From Ascaris suum (lineage: Eukaryota; Nematoda; Chromadorea; Rhabditida; Ascarididae), in contig CM024187.1 in NCBI GenBank assembly GCA_013433145.1, positions 18,155,826 to 18,219,825 on the forward strand: 64,000 nucleotides of DNA, read 5' to 3'. The position numbers were made by a program, and so were the translations under genes. Below the pieces are notes generated by a model, which searched no databases, was not told the origin of the DNA, and saw only the letters and a program-made list of their open reading frames with translations. This document shows positions 25,518-38,424 of this stretch, piece after piece (the stretch's first letter is position 1; each line of letters starts with the position of its first letter).

Positions 25518-26219
25518 CGCCTAGCAATCCGAACAGGAAGCAAAGCACTAGCTGCGATGACAACAGAGCACAAACCCGCTGGAGGTGTTAAAGGGTTTAG
25601 CCTTTATTCACCTGTCTCTGCATCTCTGCTCGTTTTTTTTGCTGTCCGTCGCATGAGTTAATATTTGTGCTGGTAAAAAAGCACAAAAAAACCCAAAATT
25701 TCAGTACGCCAACAAAGCGCATCATAACATCCGGAAACACCTTTTTAAACTTTTACACCACCTTTTTTTACTTACTAGTAAACAGTGACGTGACTGTTAG
25801 TTGCTGTCTTTCTCTCTGACCTTGACGAACGGGCGAATTATTCCTTTCTATCCACCTGTGAAGTACCGTTTCTAGAAGAGTCGCTTGCAAAGTCTACTGG
25901 ATAGTCTTTGATTATTGGAGCTCTATACCTGCAGCTGCGAAGATTACGTTTCATCCTACACGATAAAATCGCAACGTGAGTCGAAAAAAAAAAATAAAAG
26001 CCTTCCCTTCCCCTCTCTCCCCCCCCCCCCTCATTTGCAAAAATTGGAAATTTGATCAGTGACCTTAGCCATAGCGCATGCACGATTCAATCGAAAGCCG
26101 TATACGACCACAACGGCTTCAACAATATCTGCTAGGACTGTATTCGGCAAAGTATTCAGGGACTAGTTCGTTGCGGAGGGAGGTTTCCGGTTGAAGGCAG
26201 TAAAGATAAATTAGGGAAT

Positions 26220-26345
26220 TGCTTCCCTCCCATGGAAAAGGATGCCCCTGTGAGGGGCCCTGCCGGAGAATGGGAACCCCGCATTAGGCAAACTCCGAGG
26301 AAAGTGGTTTGTCGGAGTCGGGATCCTGAGAAGAACTAGGAGTGA
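26220..26345. other. GC-rich segment with several short stems
   Basis: This patch is much richer in GC than its flanks. It contains GCCCCTGTGAGGGGC (hairpin), GGAGAATGGGAACCCCGC and CTCCGA...TCGGAG around GGAAAGTGGTTTG. It has no open frame. It could be a fragment of a repeat element's untranslated end or a structured RNA; I cannot identify it. Confidence 0.35.
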
Positions 26346-29300
26346 AAAAGGTCAAGAAATTTACCCCTTTCCACTAAAAGTGCTCCTGACTGGGAGTGAT
26401 TTCTCCTTATTTTACGCCAGTAGGATGCATCGATGTTAAAAACGCTTGCTTTCCTTCATCAGTTGATTTAGTTGATTTACCGGCAGAGTGTAACTGGAAA
26501 AAACGCATTCCACTCTATAAAAAAACTGCTTCCACCTATGTTCCATTGCAGCAGACCGCAAAAAATTTAACGATGCCGCAAATATACCTCAAAAATTCAT
26601 TACTTACGAGTCATGGAAATTAACAGATCAGACCGTATTATTTAAATTGCTTGTAAGTTTTGCCGGAATCCGCTGTTATCACCTACAACGTTTACATTAC
26701 GTCGCTTCTGTATTCACTATATCGCTCATCCATCGCCGTGGGCCTTTTTGATTATTTTAACGTATCATCAGAACTTCTTACAAACTTTGCGGTTCACTTT
26801 TGACAGAATCTCTACAAGATCCGCAAAAAATTCACCGCACCTTTCAAGCATTCTATAAACTTGCTCCAAAATTCTGTAACTCGCATCGTTTTAAACAAAC
26901 GCCGAATGCGCTATAACTCAAAACAATTATCCGTAAAGCTGTAGAAATCTGTGGCAAGTTATTCTGGAAAAGAATTAAAAGAGGAGAGAAAAGATGCAGA
27001 GATCAGGAAAATCCAAAGCCTAATCTTTTTCACCCTTTATATGACCTGCATGAGAGAATGTGGATGAACATTCAGCATCGTTTTAAAAAGGAAGCGTTGA
27101 GAAAAACCTGGTGGCATAGATTTTTGTAGTCAGTTTATAAACGCTTTTAATTACCTTTTCTTCGAGATGTTCACCGCAACACCATCTTTTTAAGAGACTT
27201 GGAGATAGTGAACAGTATAAATCTTCATTCAGCTTTTGGTAACTTTTTGGTGCATTTGAGGTGTGCTAAAATTTGCGGCCCAAATGGCTCCGGCAACTGA
27301 TGAAATTTGGGTTTCACTCGAGCTCGACTTTTTACGCTTCCACTGAAAATTTCAGAGGTATAACTAAAAGTGGAGTATTTCATATAAAAACCTTCATGAG
27401 TTTTCAACAACTGCTGCATTTAAATACCAGGGTTTGGGGTTCTGACGGTAATTAGACTAAGATAAAGGGCGTTTGGTTAGCAGGTAATATTTGTTACTTC
27501 CTTTTTTGTTTGGCCAGGACGATGCGACTGCTGGTACAATATGACAATGAAAGAAACTCCAAAAGAGTAATTACTAGTGCCATTACTGGAATTTGCCTTT
27601 ATTTGATAAACCTGAAAATCTTAATGGTAGCCAATAGCGTTTTAACTCGTAAAGACCTTGTCCTCCATAGCAAATGTTACCACCGATCAAGCACGAACTA
27701 CATCCGCTTCTTCGATAAAGGAGGAGAATCCAGTCAAATCGTAAAGGAGGAGAGTTGAGTCAAATCGCTTGCCATGCGATTGTCATTCTGACTTCTAAAT
27801 GATGGAATATGGAATATGTTATTCTTCTTCCGAAATTTCTCTTGACTCGATTCTCTTTCACTTCCTTAAAGAACCTTGAGAAGTTTTCCTCACCATTATT
27901 CATTTTGTTTAGCTTCTCTTCTCGCTTTGGAGAATTGTTCAATCTCTCAATGATGACATTGTCGATAGGGGAAAATGCTGCAGGAAGTGCTTGCAAGCAC
28001 AGTGTTAGATTTTTAATTATAATTCTGGCATAAGATAGAGCTAATGTTAACGATTTTTTTGCAGATAGACTCTGCAAAAGTGGTTGCATGAGACTTATTT
28101 GAAATCAACTTGTGAAGCTTGAAGACAAAATGACAGAATGCTTCACCGAATTCATCGCGACTTTCGGGCAATCTTAGAATTTGTCAACGAACTGCCTACC
28201 TCTGGAGGTGGACTGGAAATAAATGCATTCATCAGTATGTGACGTTCATCAGATCAAACAGTTTCATAAGTCAATAAAAACATTCATAATTTTGATCGAT
28301 CCGACGTTTGCAGAAGCCCTTCAAAAAGTTTCGCTTTTTACAACGACCCGTAAGTCGTATGTCAACTTCCGAATGCTCAGTGAAATATAACATTTTCAGA
28401 GGTTGATGGATCGGATCCGAAGTTGATAGACTAGGGCAATCAGTGGCGCAAATCATATTAGCCAAATTTCATAGCTAAGGCTGCAGGTGCCTTGTGGCCG
28501 AAGCTAGCAGAGAGGCACATATACACACATTGATAAGAAGTTGCCGTAATGCGCTTTACACATGCAAATGGACAAAGGTCGAAAAGAAATGCAAAAATAC
28601 ATTCGTTACGAATTTACAGTGATACAGGCAGCAGTGTGTCATGAATTCATTGGCACATGAAGCCAAAAGATACAACACGCAAGACTTGGATTTGGTGGCG
28701 CTCAAAAAGAAATACTCAACTAGCACAACTACTTTTGAAGTTAAAATGCCTCCTAAACATCTGGTGTCGTTTACAACACCGTTCCTCGCGAGATAAACGA
28801 TGATAAAACAGTGAAGAACATCTTGTATAAAAACGAAAATACGTAATTTTACAGCAACTGTTCTAGTGATTTTTTAATCAACCAATTTCGTTTGCGGTCG
28901 AACTAAAAAAAGGAAATTGATTTTGATTCCAAACGATTGTTGGGGCTTATATGCATTCCCCAAAAATACTTGAGTAATCACTGCTGTTAGCACTTTTCCC
29001 ACTAATAAAGCTGAGCTGAAGATTTTTCACCATAAGCCCACAGAATCTTGCTTACCTAATTTATTCGAACAAGCACTGATACAGCTGATAAGCAAACCGC
29101 GGCGATGTGCGCTTTTCGACTTATGACATCACACTTGTGTATAATCAACGAGCAGCGATCGATAATCGAATTTTACGCACTGTTCAATTGCAATGCTCTC
29201 TTCCTATCGATTAACGTGTCTTGATCATAAAAAATGCCAATCAAAGCAGCAAATTTCACACCTCTACGCCACAATTTATGACTCGGCAACTAGCAAGCTG

Positions 29301-29599
29301 AGAGAGAGCAATAACGATGAAGCGAAAAGCAGATTTCTTCTGAGACTGAACGTACTGGACGCCAACTCCCGTAACCCTAGTTTGCATCTTCTATTCCACC
29401 AGCTGAGGAGTTCATAAGCACCGACATGTCCTAGGATCCTTGCTCCTTATCGCAGTCCACTGACTACGGGTCAGAACACCCCGTCCTGAACATTCCCGTC
29501 ACACAGCTACTTCCACTACAAGTCTCTCTCGCTTCGATGCCCATCAGTTGATCTCCTGTCTTCCACCGACGGTGAATAAACTTCCAGTCAGGACCACCA

Positions 29600-30135
29600 T
29601 CTTTCGCTTCTTACTGTATAGACAGGTGCGCCCTGATTATCCTAGCACTGCAAAGAATGGCCGATCCTGACAGACGTTCGATGAGTTTCACTGCATTTTT
29701 CCCCCTGAGGCTTAGCGATGTTTCCAGGTCCTCTTTCAATAGATGTTTGCTTGCCGCAGACACCTACCACTATCGGGACAAGGTCCACCTCGGTTCCATG
29801 TGCTGCCATCATGCCCGCTACGAGGTTCGCACCGGCTGGGAAGCGGGAGTGGAGTAAGGTAGGCGTGTTTCGTCCGCCAACACCACTGAACTGATAGTGT
29901 ACCTGTTGATCTTGAGGTCTCGTTGTCGGGTGAGCCCGTCTGCATGGGCTACCACGACCTCAAAGATTGTTTACCTCTGTTCATTCTTATCGAGCACTGT
30001 AATATCCGGCTTTCGATGCTTAAGTGGTGCCTTAGTTTGCAACTCGGTGTCCCATAGGGTCTTGAATCCAGCACTTTCCATGATCGAGGACATCTGGTTC
30101 GAGTAGTGTACAGGACGCTAGCTGGTACTTCTTGC
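29600..30135 (-). pseudogene. Decayed non-LTR retroelement 3' coding end with restriction-like-endonuclease signature
   Basis: Read from about 30,060 downward, the minus strand gives APLKHRKPDITVLDKNEQR, an in-frame stop (29,971-29,973), then TIFEVVVAHADGLTRQ and DLKINRY. The PD...(x)n...E order with a hydrophobic strand on each side matches the restriction-like endonuclease core found at the C-terminus of R2/NeSL-type non-LTR retrotransposons, and this phrase is typical of repeats in nematode genomes. A frameshift near 29,830-29,870 moves the coding sense to AGMMAAHGTEVDLVPIVV, followed by a short Gly/Lys-rich tail. It is broken and surely not functional. Assignment to a named clade is not possible from this piece. 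Confidence 0.6.
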
Positions 30136-31241
30136 ATAGATTATAGTAGATCCTTCACTAACAAAATCTGCCACCAGCTGCGAAGAATTAGATCGAAAGA
30201 GAAAAAAAAATGATGGGAACCATCCAAAACCACTTCCTCGCCCACACCTTTGCAGTTCCCAATCAATTTCGATGCCTCTTACATCATTCGCTCTAACCGC
30301 CGTCCAGAAAGTATGGACATAAAGTCGGAAAGAGTCAGTATGTAGCAACCATAGAAGCAAGTAAATATGGCCTATCGAGATATAACTAGACGCTTTTATC
30401 GATGGGACCTATCGAGCAAGTTTCCAGAGCTAAAGTAAGAAATGCTATGCACGCTGCTTAATGTAACTGAAAATGCTCACTTCTCATCTTTATTCACGAA
30501 CTGAGCTACTGCAGACACCAACAAATTCGGGTGAAGAAAATCAGTTAATTTAAACGTTTGCGGTTCTCTGGAAGGACATCGAGTCGTAAGACCTCGTTAA
30601 AATATGCAGAAAATGCGGCATATTTGTTTACCGATATGATTCAAACAACGAGTGCTGTCTATAATCACTCTACTTGAGCCGACAGGTGAGTGTAAAATGT
30701 TAAGTACGTGCTTAGAGCGGTAACACATCAATTTTTGGATTTGTACTACTCTATCACATAAGCGAGTTGTTTTTTTTTTGTCTGCAAAACATGGCGAATT
30801 ACTGCGTGCTGCTTGTATGTGAATCATGTGGTCTTTGGCCCATTGCGTCATCGCACCATCCAAATTTCCTAACTAATTGAGACTTCCTTGAGCGTTACCG
30901 ACCACATCAAGCAAATTTGCATATTTCTACACTCAACTCGAGCTCTTACCAGCCCCACGTCATTTCGACTAACCCCGCTTTACAGATTTTAAAATTGATC
31001 TCTAATGCGTGACTTCCCTGTCAATGTTATTTGCGGATCGAATTGCTTCTCAGCTGGCTAGGTTATTTTTTAATAATACACCGATATGACTTACGTTTAA
31101 CATGACACCCAGCAAGTTCACTCATGCGCCTCGTTGGAACGCATTTTTGTTTGGCCGTTTGGTGATCAAAGCAACCTACCTGAACGTTCACTTCAAGCCT
31201 CTAAAAACTTTCACTGTTGACGAATTATCACTACTAGAAAA

Positions 31242-31246
<5 letters not shown>

Positions 31247-31335
<89 letters not shown>

Positions 31336-31350
31336 TATAATATATATATT
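31247..31350. repeat. (TA)n microsatellite
   Basis: About 100 nt of TA dinucleotide with interruptions near its 3' end. It is an independent second long TA tract in the window and has no coding content. Confidence 0.97.
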
Positions 31351-32748
31351 TACAACGCTCCAGAGTTCGGTTTTCATAGAAGAGAAGCATCTACTCAGGG
31401 AGACATGGTGATTTTGATTTCACATAAGCCGTTGCTCTCGCTTAACGTTTTTAATAAGTAGATATGATTCACGCTCGAAATGCGCTCTAAACCAGACGAC
31501 GCTGATGCCTTATGCTGCTTCTATCTTCTATCTAATTCGAGATACGTACGTAAGACAATTATCGAAGACAACTTCTTCGAATGCGATACATATTCAACGG
31601 CATTCCCGTCTGAGTGCTCCTACGGAGTCGATATTGAAATGAACATTGAAATGTCCTGAGTCTATAATTATTTGCAACATGAAATTTAAAAGCAATATGG
31701 CACCTATCTATAAATAAACAACGTATACACTGTTGACACTATAATAGCACACACTTCCGTACCAGTAAACAGCTAAAATATATGGTTTCTACTATCAAAG
31801 GATGTGAGCTTTTACACGTTAATCTTTACAATCACATAAATCGTGCTCATAGCGCTGTGATCTCATGGCGCAACTTTCTCATGGCTCGCTATGTCTCTAT
31901 AACTGATACGAGTACTTAAATAGTATACGTTTAATTTGCGTACGGATTTGCTTTACACCATCTCAGGGCTGCGTTTTAGATAAATCCCTCACAGAGATGA
32001 AAGTCTCCTGGGATGCGGAAGATTTCGGGAAGGACATGGAGAAAATGGGGATTCTGCGCTTTAAACTAGAAAATCAATGTATAAAAAAAAACCACAACAG
32101 CAATTATTGAAATGTTTGCTTTGGTTGGAAGACGACAGTATTCTGCTTTTGCGAGGCAAAGGGGAAGTAAGACACAACGCGTTGCAATCAACTAAGAGTT
32201 CATTTTTGACAAGCTTAACTCGAAATGAGATCTGTAATCGAAAAGATATAGAGCTGGCGTGGTGCTCAATCGCTACTGTCTTACTTGTCTTGTTTGATGA
32301 AACACATTTCTCTTTCAATATTTCGATGAAGACGTGTAACCTCGAAAGCAAGAGTTAATAGATGGTCTTCCATCAGATGTCGATAAGGAAGTTTGCAAGA
32401 CTCCTGCACAACAGTTCAGCCTAAGCACCTCTACAAAGGGATATAAGAATGGTTTGTAACCAGCGAAGACCATTTTTCTCTTTTTCACCGTTAACAAACA
32501 ATGGAGTGAAGCGTTTCTTATTATTACCTTAAGACTGCAACACTTCTTATTTCCTATTCCAGCCGGAGTCTTCTATTCGATGAAACACTGTAGGTGGCCG
32601 ATGCATGTGCCTGTACGATATTTCAAGCACTCAGATATTAATTTACGGGTATAGATTGTGATAAACATCTTAATGCAGGAATATATTCTATGCACTCATA
32701 AAATATCCACACTCATATATTACTGAGTACGTCACAAATGCAAATATA

Positions 32749-33120
32749 TTGGGTTGTGAAAAAAGTACTGAGCACTTCTTTCAAAACATTGTAGGTTTTT
32801 CCCTATGAGAAATACTTGCTTTATTTCGAATATATGTAAGCAGGCGACCTTCCCTTTCACCATCGTTTCATTCTGACAGCGCGCTTGTTCTTGTTCTCTA
32901 AAAAATGGCTCAAAATTCATTCCACGTTATTCACACTTTTCTTCAGCTCGAACACGGGCATTCTGCAGCGCAAAAGTACCGAAACATCTGCACGTCAGCA
33001 GTGGGCAGATGCAGTGGAAGATCTACAACCAGAAACAAAAAAGAAGCGATGCTCAGTATTTGAGTGGCAATCCTAAATAGCAATTCCGAGACGTCAGCAC
33101 TTCACCCTCAACGACCAAGA
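32749..33120 (+). mobile_element. Possible mariner-like element remnant
   Basis: TA (32,747-32,748) is followed by TTGGGTTGTGAAAAAAGTAC, which has the look of a mariner terminal inverted repeat at its TA target. About 150 nt further in, ATG at 32,905 opens MAQNSFHVIHTFLQLEHGHS, and after a frameshift YRNICTSAVGRCSG follows. This order recalls the N-terminal helix-turn-helix region of mariner transposases (FH.RH.FL.E...G..A...R.IC...GEG). I did not find the matching right-hand terminal repeat, and no later transposase motifs survive. Confidence 0.3.
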
Positions 33121-33759
33121 GCATCTCGATCAGAACAATTACATTACGCAGTTGAATTTTCCTTTTACGGGACAACGCAAGGCCACATATCCCAAGGAAC
33201 CAGGCTGGCCCTGCTTAACCCTAGCTGAGGAATTCTATCACATTCGCCATACACTCTGAATTTGGCTTCCTCGAATTAGCATCTTTTAACATCTCCCAGC
33301 AATTTACATATACAGTTTAGTTTTCTACCTATAAGTTGTTCAATAATAGAATACCAATGCATTGTCCAAATAGATGTTCTAAAGAATACACATCTACAGG
33401 CGAGCCACAAATTGGCAACCCATTCTAAGCTATCATTGTGCCGCGTCCTGAGCAGAAAGTTATGCCAGCAAAGCTCAGTTTATTAGTCTCTTATACAACA
33501 AATTCAGCAAACTGCACCTGATTATGGTGTACCTCGCTGAAGTGTTTGTAGGTGTCTGTCTATCTGGTAGTTTCAACTCGTGAACAACCAATTTCTAATG
33601 ACATTGTTCGGTGACTAACACCTAGGCAGCGGATGACCTCCGACCTGCATAACTCCTTTCTGACTCATCACTGTTTGCAGAATTTAGTAGCATGCAATAG
33701 TGACATTAAAAATGCAAACAAACTTTTCTTTGTAACTGATTGGATATCGCTGAAAACGA

Positions 33760-35400
33760 AACTGAGAAACTTCACCTCCAATTATCTGTGCAGGAGAAAG
33801 TGCAACAGATTTCAGCTGTGCAGAAGAAAGTACAAGAGGTTATCTTACTTTTCAATGCTGATGTCCCTTGACAAGATGGGCAGAGTTGCAGAAAAGATAT
33901 TACGCAGCCACCTGGCTCATCTTTCTACTTGTTTTTGCATTTTGAAACATTCCTGCTCTTGCAAAGTTGATGAAATCCAAGAAAATCATAGATCGATTTT
34001 GAATCAGCACTGATGACATACGAAAATAGTGCCATACCCTGAGTTAGCAGGTTTCCAAAAATTATTTCTTCGTGTGTGGTATCAAGTGAAGCAAGCATGA
34101 TGCAATGTTCCAAATGATTCTTAGATTTTCCAGTGTTTTAATCCGCTAGCATGCGCTCAGTGCTACCGCATCTATTTTTACTGCTTTATTTTCAGCTTGC
34201 ACAAATGCCTACGCTTTGTATGATCGGTGAGTCGACTTGCAGAAAAACTCGCTTGTTATGCTGCGAGAATACAGCGACAGGCTGTGAATCCGACTATACG
34301 CAGTCTCATTCTTTTTTCTTTAGCACAAGTGAAGAAACGTACCAGATGAGCTGTCACAACCGAACTGCTGCTATTCGCTAATCTGACGAACAAATCCCGC
34401 AATTTAGCAACAAATCATCGGATGTATGAAAGAACGCCGTCAGTTCTTAGTTGCTTATATTGCTTGCAAATCCTCCACAAAAAAAAAAACAACGTTTTGA
34501 TGAGGTGGCTCAGTGAAATGAAAATTTTGGCATTTTTAAGTGAATGTATCTCCTTTCGAAACTGGTAGAATGAATGAAGTAAACCGTCTTTACTTTAATG
34601 AAAAAGAAAGCGACTTGCGCATTTAATCATCGGTTGGCACAAACCACAAAGCGAAGATAATCGCGAGGCGATGAAATAATAAAACAATTTAAGAAGAGGG
34701 TGATATGAATGGGCAAGTTATGCACATGTAACAACTCAGTGATAGCGGAACAGTAAATGACACCCGAGCAGATAACGTTGAAGAATTTTGAGAGACTGGA
34801 CACCTTAGAAAGACTGAATGAATTTAGCCTGTACGTGGACAGGATTCAAGCTTTCGCCTGCTCGACTTCAGATGAGGTGTCCATGTGCACAACACAATAT
34901 GCAAAAGAACTGACAGCGACGTTTTGGAAACCTCAGCTTCCTCTCTAGTTGGAAAGAAAGTCGCTCAAGTACGCTGTAACCTGTACGAATGGCAACATGC
35001 GATCAATAGAGATGCTCGAAAAGTTCGATAGCAAACTTGAAGGCCACATTCAGTCCTTCAGACAAGAACAAACTTCAGAAAAAAGACGCTTTTGCCCGTA
35101 TCACAGACAAAATCCACTGGAAATAATTTGCTAGACGCTATCCAGTTGCATGTTTTCGAATTATTTAATGTTTGTGATGCTCGACAGGGGTCTGATATTC
35201 ACGAATGCTCAATATTCAAATATTTAACCACAGAATTCAAGAATCGGTCGGCAATATGAAACAAAGTCTGCTTGAAGTGCTCAAAATTACATGTATTGGA
35301 GGATGCAATCTCCGACTTCCGAAGCTCATTGTGAAATCTGTGGACAATGTCCGAGACAATTTAGGCTCTCTCCCAGATAAACATCAAGAGCAAGAATAAC
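33760..35400 (+). pseudogene. Decayed coding-like segment, possibly gag-like
   Basis: The segment contains open stretches with helical, charged composition in shifting frames: ENETEKLHLQLSVQEKVQ near 33,770; MTPEQITLKNFERLDTLERL from 34,757; and, past a stop, SIEMLEKFDSKLEGHIQSFR near 34,999. Frames change and stops interrupt. The 34,706-34,905 part is duplicated at 39.8 kb. An LTR-retrotransposon gag remnant is one reading; no protease, RT or LTRs were found to support it. Confidence 0.25.
34706..34905 (+). repeat. Duplicated segment, copy 1
   Basis: It matches 39,786-39,986 at high identity, sharing ACATGTAACAACTCAG, a start codon and an open frame with LERLNEFSLYVDRIQAF. In this copy the open frame runs on past the end of the homology (KELTATFWKPQLPL) before stopping. 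Confidence 0.85.
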
Positions 35401-37970
35401 GTCTTTAAACGACAAGAAGGTATCATGCACCGGATAGCGTATTGATGCATAAAACTAATCTGCAAAATATCGTACTTTTCAGCGGAACTGCTTAGTTGCC
35501 AGGCTCATCACGGCCAACTTTACAAAGTTAGCAGATCGGTGCGCCGTTCATGATGAGCAATCACGAACTCCGTAGTTTTTCAAGAAATGCTTTAGGAATG
35601 CTTTTAAGCGTCGACTATGTGCTACTTCAATTGTAGCGGAGAATTAATCGAGTTGCACAGAACAGAACTCAACCTCGACCGTAGCATATCCCAAACAGTC
35701 AGGTCTAGCAGGTTAGGGTTGAGTAAAGTGGACGGGCAAAGGCGATCGCACAAATTTTCGGTATGAGGCCTATGCGCATGATGGTGTTACCATGAATCCT
35801 TAAGCTACGGCGCAATCTTGTGTTCCAAGATTAATCCTTAAAATGTTGCAGAGTCTACAGGATAATACAGTAATTTTAAGGGTGTTTTCGGTACAATAGT
35901 CGCCACCAACCTTCACTCTCTAGTCATAAAAAATCAGTGAGTTGCTGCTCGCAGCATATAAGGTGATTCGAAACGTAATCGCTGCGGGCGAGGAAGCAAG
36001 AACCTCCACACATGACCTCCCCTTAAGTGGCATCCTTAGAGGACAACAAAACCTTGATGTTTTTAAGAAATTCTGCTCCTTTTGATAGCGAGCACCTCAC
36101 TGGTGATGAATTTTCCAGTAGCATGCTGTAAAAATATTTTTTGGAGCCGGCGGTCGCTGTACAGGCATCTGCCGCACAAAGCGTCGGTGAGTACGTATGC
36201 CTTGCGAATGCGATAAAGGAGTCCTTTCACAACCCCTCACACATTTTTCGTTTACGGTCGAGACGACTCCAAGCTCAGTAAACGTCCCAATTTCGCTTTA
36301 CCCCTTTTTCGAAGATCTTTCGCATCCTCGAGCTTTCCTCCCGTGTCTTTGCGGTCTTTGATCATGTCGATCTGTCCGTCTCCTCTTCATCACAAATGTG
36401 CTCTTTCGCCTCACTCAGCGAAGATATGGAGTATCGGCGTCAGACAAACTTTCTCCCACGAAAGCAATGAAGAACCAAATTGACAGACCAAAGTAAGTAT
36501 CGACAATATCTAGATAGCTAGTGTAACACTGCAGCGTGCATCACGGCTACACGGCCGAAATGATGCAAGTTAGAAAACAATAACGTGTTTTTAGCATTAC
36601 TCTGTCATACTCTTTTTCATTTGGTAAACCCCTGATCACCATGTAAGAGGAGACATTAAAACGAAATGGTCCATTGAAAATGAAATTTGTTGAGGAAATA
36701 ATGATGCTCGGAATCCCTCTCGGTACAGAAGTCTTCCTCTGCTAAAAATGAAATGCTACAAAGTTCAGTTTCTGATAGAAACAAATCGCTGATTTCCTCA
36801 TAACCTGAATTTAACGAGCTAGTATTGCGAGAGACTGGAATGGGAGATGGGTACACGATGAATGGAATTAAAAGGTAAGGTACACAACGAATTCCGTAAT
36901 CAGTTCCATTCAATTCCCAATTCCATCAGGATAACGTTCTGTCTTACAATGCCTCTTCTCATAACTAGCGTTAGCCAATCGTCCAACAACGTGGCGAAAT
37001 AATAATTTCTATACTGAGTGATTCATCTAAGATATGCATTTAAATTTCAAAAAGTTCTTGAGCATAAATGAAGAGAAATTTACTGAAAATATTTAGGAGC
37101 AGTCTCATTTCTGTTTTTGTTGAATGACGCTGAGATTCGAATAAAGGCAAACAAAGCAATACATGCGGGATGTAGTATTCAAGCAGTAAGAGTAATAACT
37201 CCATCGCTGACCATCTAATTATTCCACTTAGCATTTAAAAAAAAACTAACTTCGCTATGATGGATATAGAATAAAACAAAACGACTGGGACGCGGTTGCT
37301 CACTTTCAAGTTAATTGCGGAAGTGGCCAAGGAGGCTGCGCGCCGTGCAAAACATGCGGCTCAGCACCGTCTCAAATACATCTCGACAGATCGGCGCGCC
37401 ATAGCGCTCACTAGTTGAGCTTATGCGGTCTTGCGGTATTCTTTATTGACGGACTTACATTTTCACTGATGGGCAAAGTAGATTTCCAGTGGTAGGAAAT
37501 GTCAGATACTCATACTGCATCTTACAATGGATAATCATCAGAAATGCCGGAGTCAGCCTTCTAATCAACAGCAGCGAATCATCCGGAAACGCGATACCGG
37601 AGAATTGAAGCATTTTGTAGGAAAGCACTCATGCAGCATGACGTGAAAAGGTATCAAAAAGGGCGAACAAGACGAGCTCAGTGCAGTGCACAGGAGGACG
37701 GGTGGAGAGACAAATGGGTAATTTTCATATAATTTCAATAGCGTTTTACTCGCTTTTTATTTAAATATATGCAAGTTAAAACTGCTTAATGCATATCTTC
37801 ACTTGTTGTTCTATTAGAGAAACTTCAAGAACAAGAATCTATTTTTACATTTCTTCTCTTTTATTAAACCGTAAAAATTAAAAGCTATGCAAGCGGTGCT
37901 TGAAGGATGAATGAACAGTGTTTAGTACTGATAACTTACAAGATGACGTTGGCTAACGAAATCACCAGGC

Positions 37971-38424
37971 GAATCGGCAACGGCAACTATTGTTGGGGCC
38001 ACGTCGTCGGCAGTAGCCATCGGGGGCCACTGGGCGATCTGCCGCTTGCTCGTACGCGTCCTCAGTGCGTCAACTCCACCGAGCTCAGACTATCGATCGA
38101 TGCATATTGCATCGCCGTCTGCGTTCACTCAGCAGCTCGCGCTATCTCCGTTTGCAATGTGATGGTAGCGCAGAGTGGTGTCTCTAGCAGTGGGGGGTGC
38201 TGAGTTTCACCGAATGACTGCTCGAGGAGATCACCCCTTCAGGGCAGTGCTATTCTTGAGCTGGCGTCTGGATACCGGCATGGAGCCCTGATATCTTCTT
38301 CAACGCTCTCTTCGTTAGGTTTCATCAGAGCATGCCAGTAAGTACGAATCCCAGCAATGTATGACTGCTGGAATGCATCGCTAATGTCATATGAATTTGT
38401 GAGGTATGTAAGAATGTGTAACAT
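37971..38424 (-). other. GC-rich patch with coding-like minus-strand stretch
   Basis: Bases 37,971-38,200 are strikingly GC-rich for this interval and contain TCGATCGATGCATATTGCATCG-like self-complementary sequence. On the minus strand, 38,424-38,239 is open and reads NSYDISDAFQQSYIAGIR and ESVEEDIRAPCRYPD, more protein-like than its surroundings, then decays. I do not recognise the family; a transposon fragment is the likeliest reading. Confidence 0.25.

Noticed and set aside
25063..25661. Plus-strand ORFs of 122, 164 and 131 residues
   Set aside because: They are mirror frames of the stop-poor minisatellite; only the minus-strand frame has an ATG and a donor in the right phase for exon 2.
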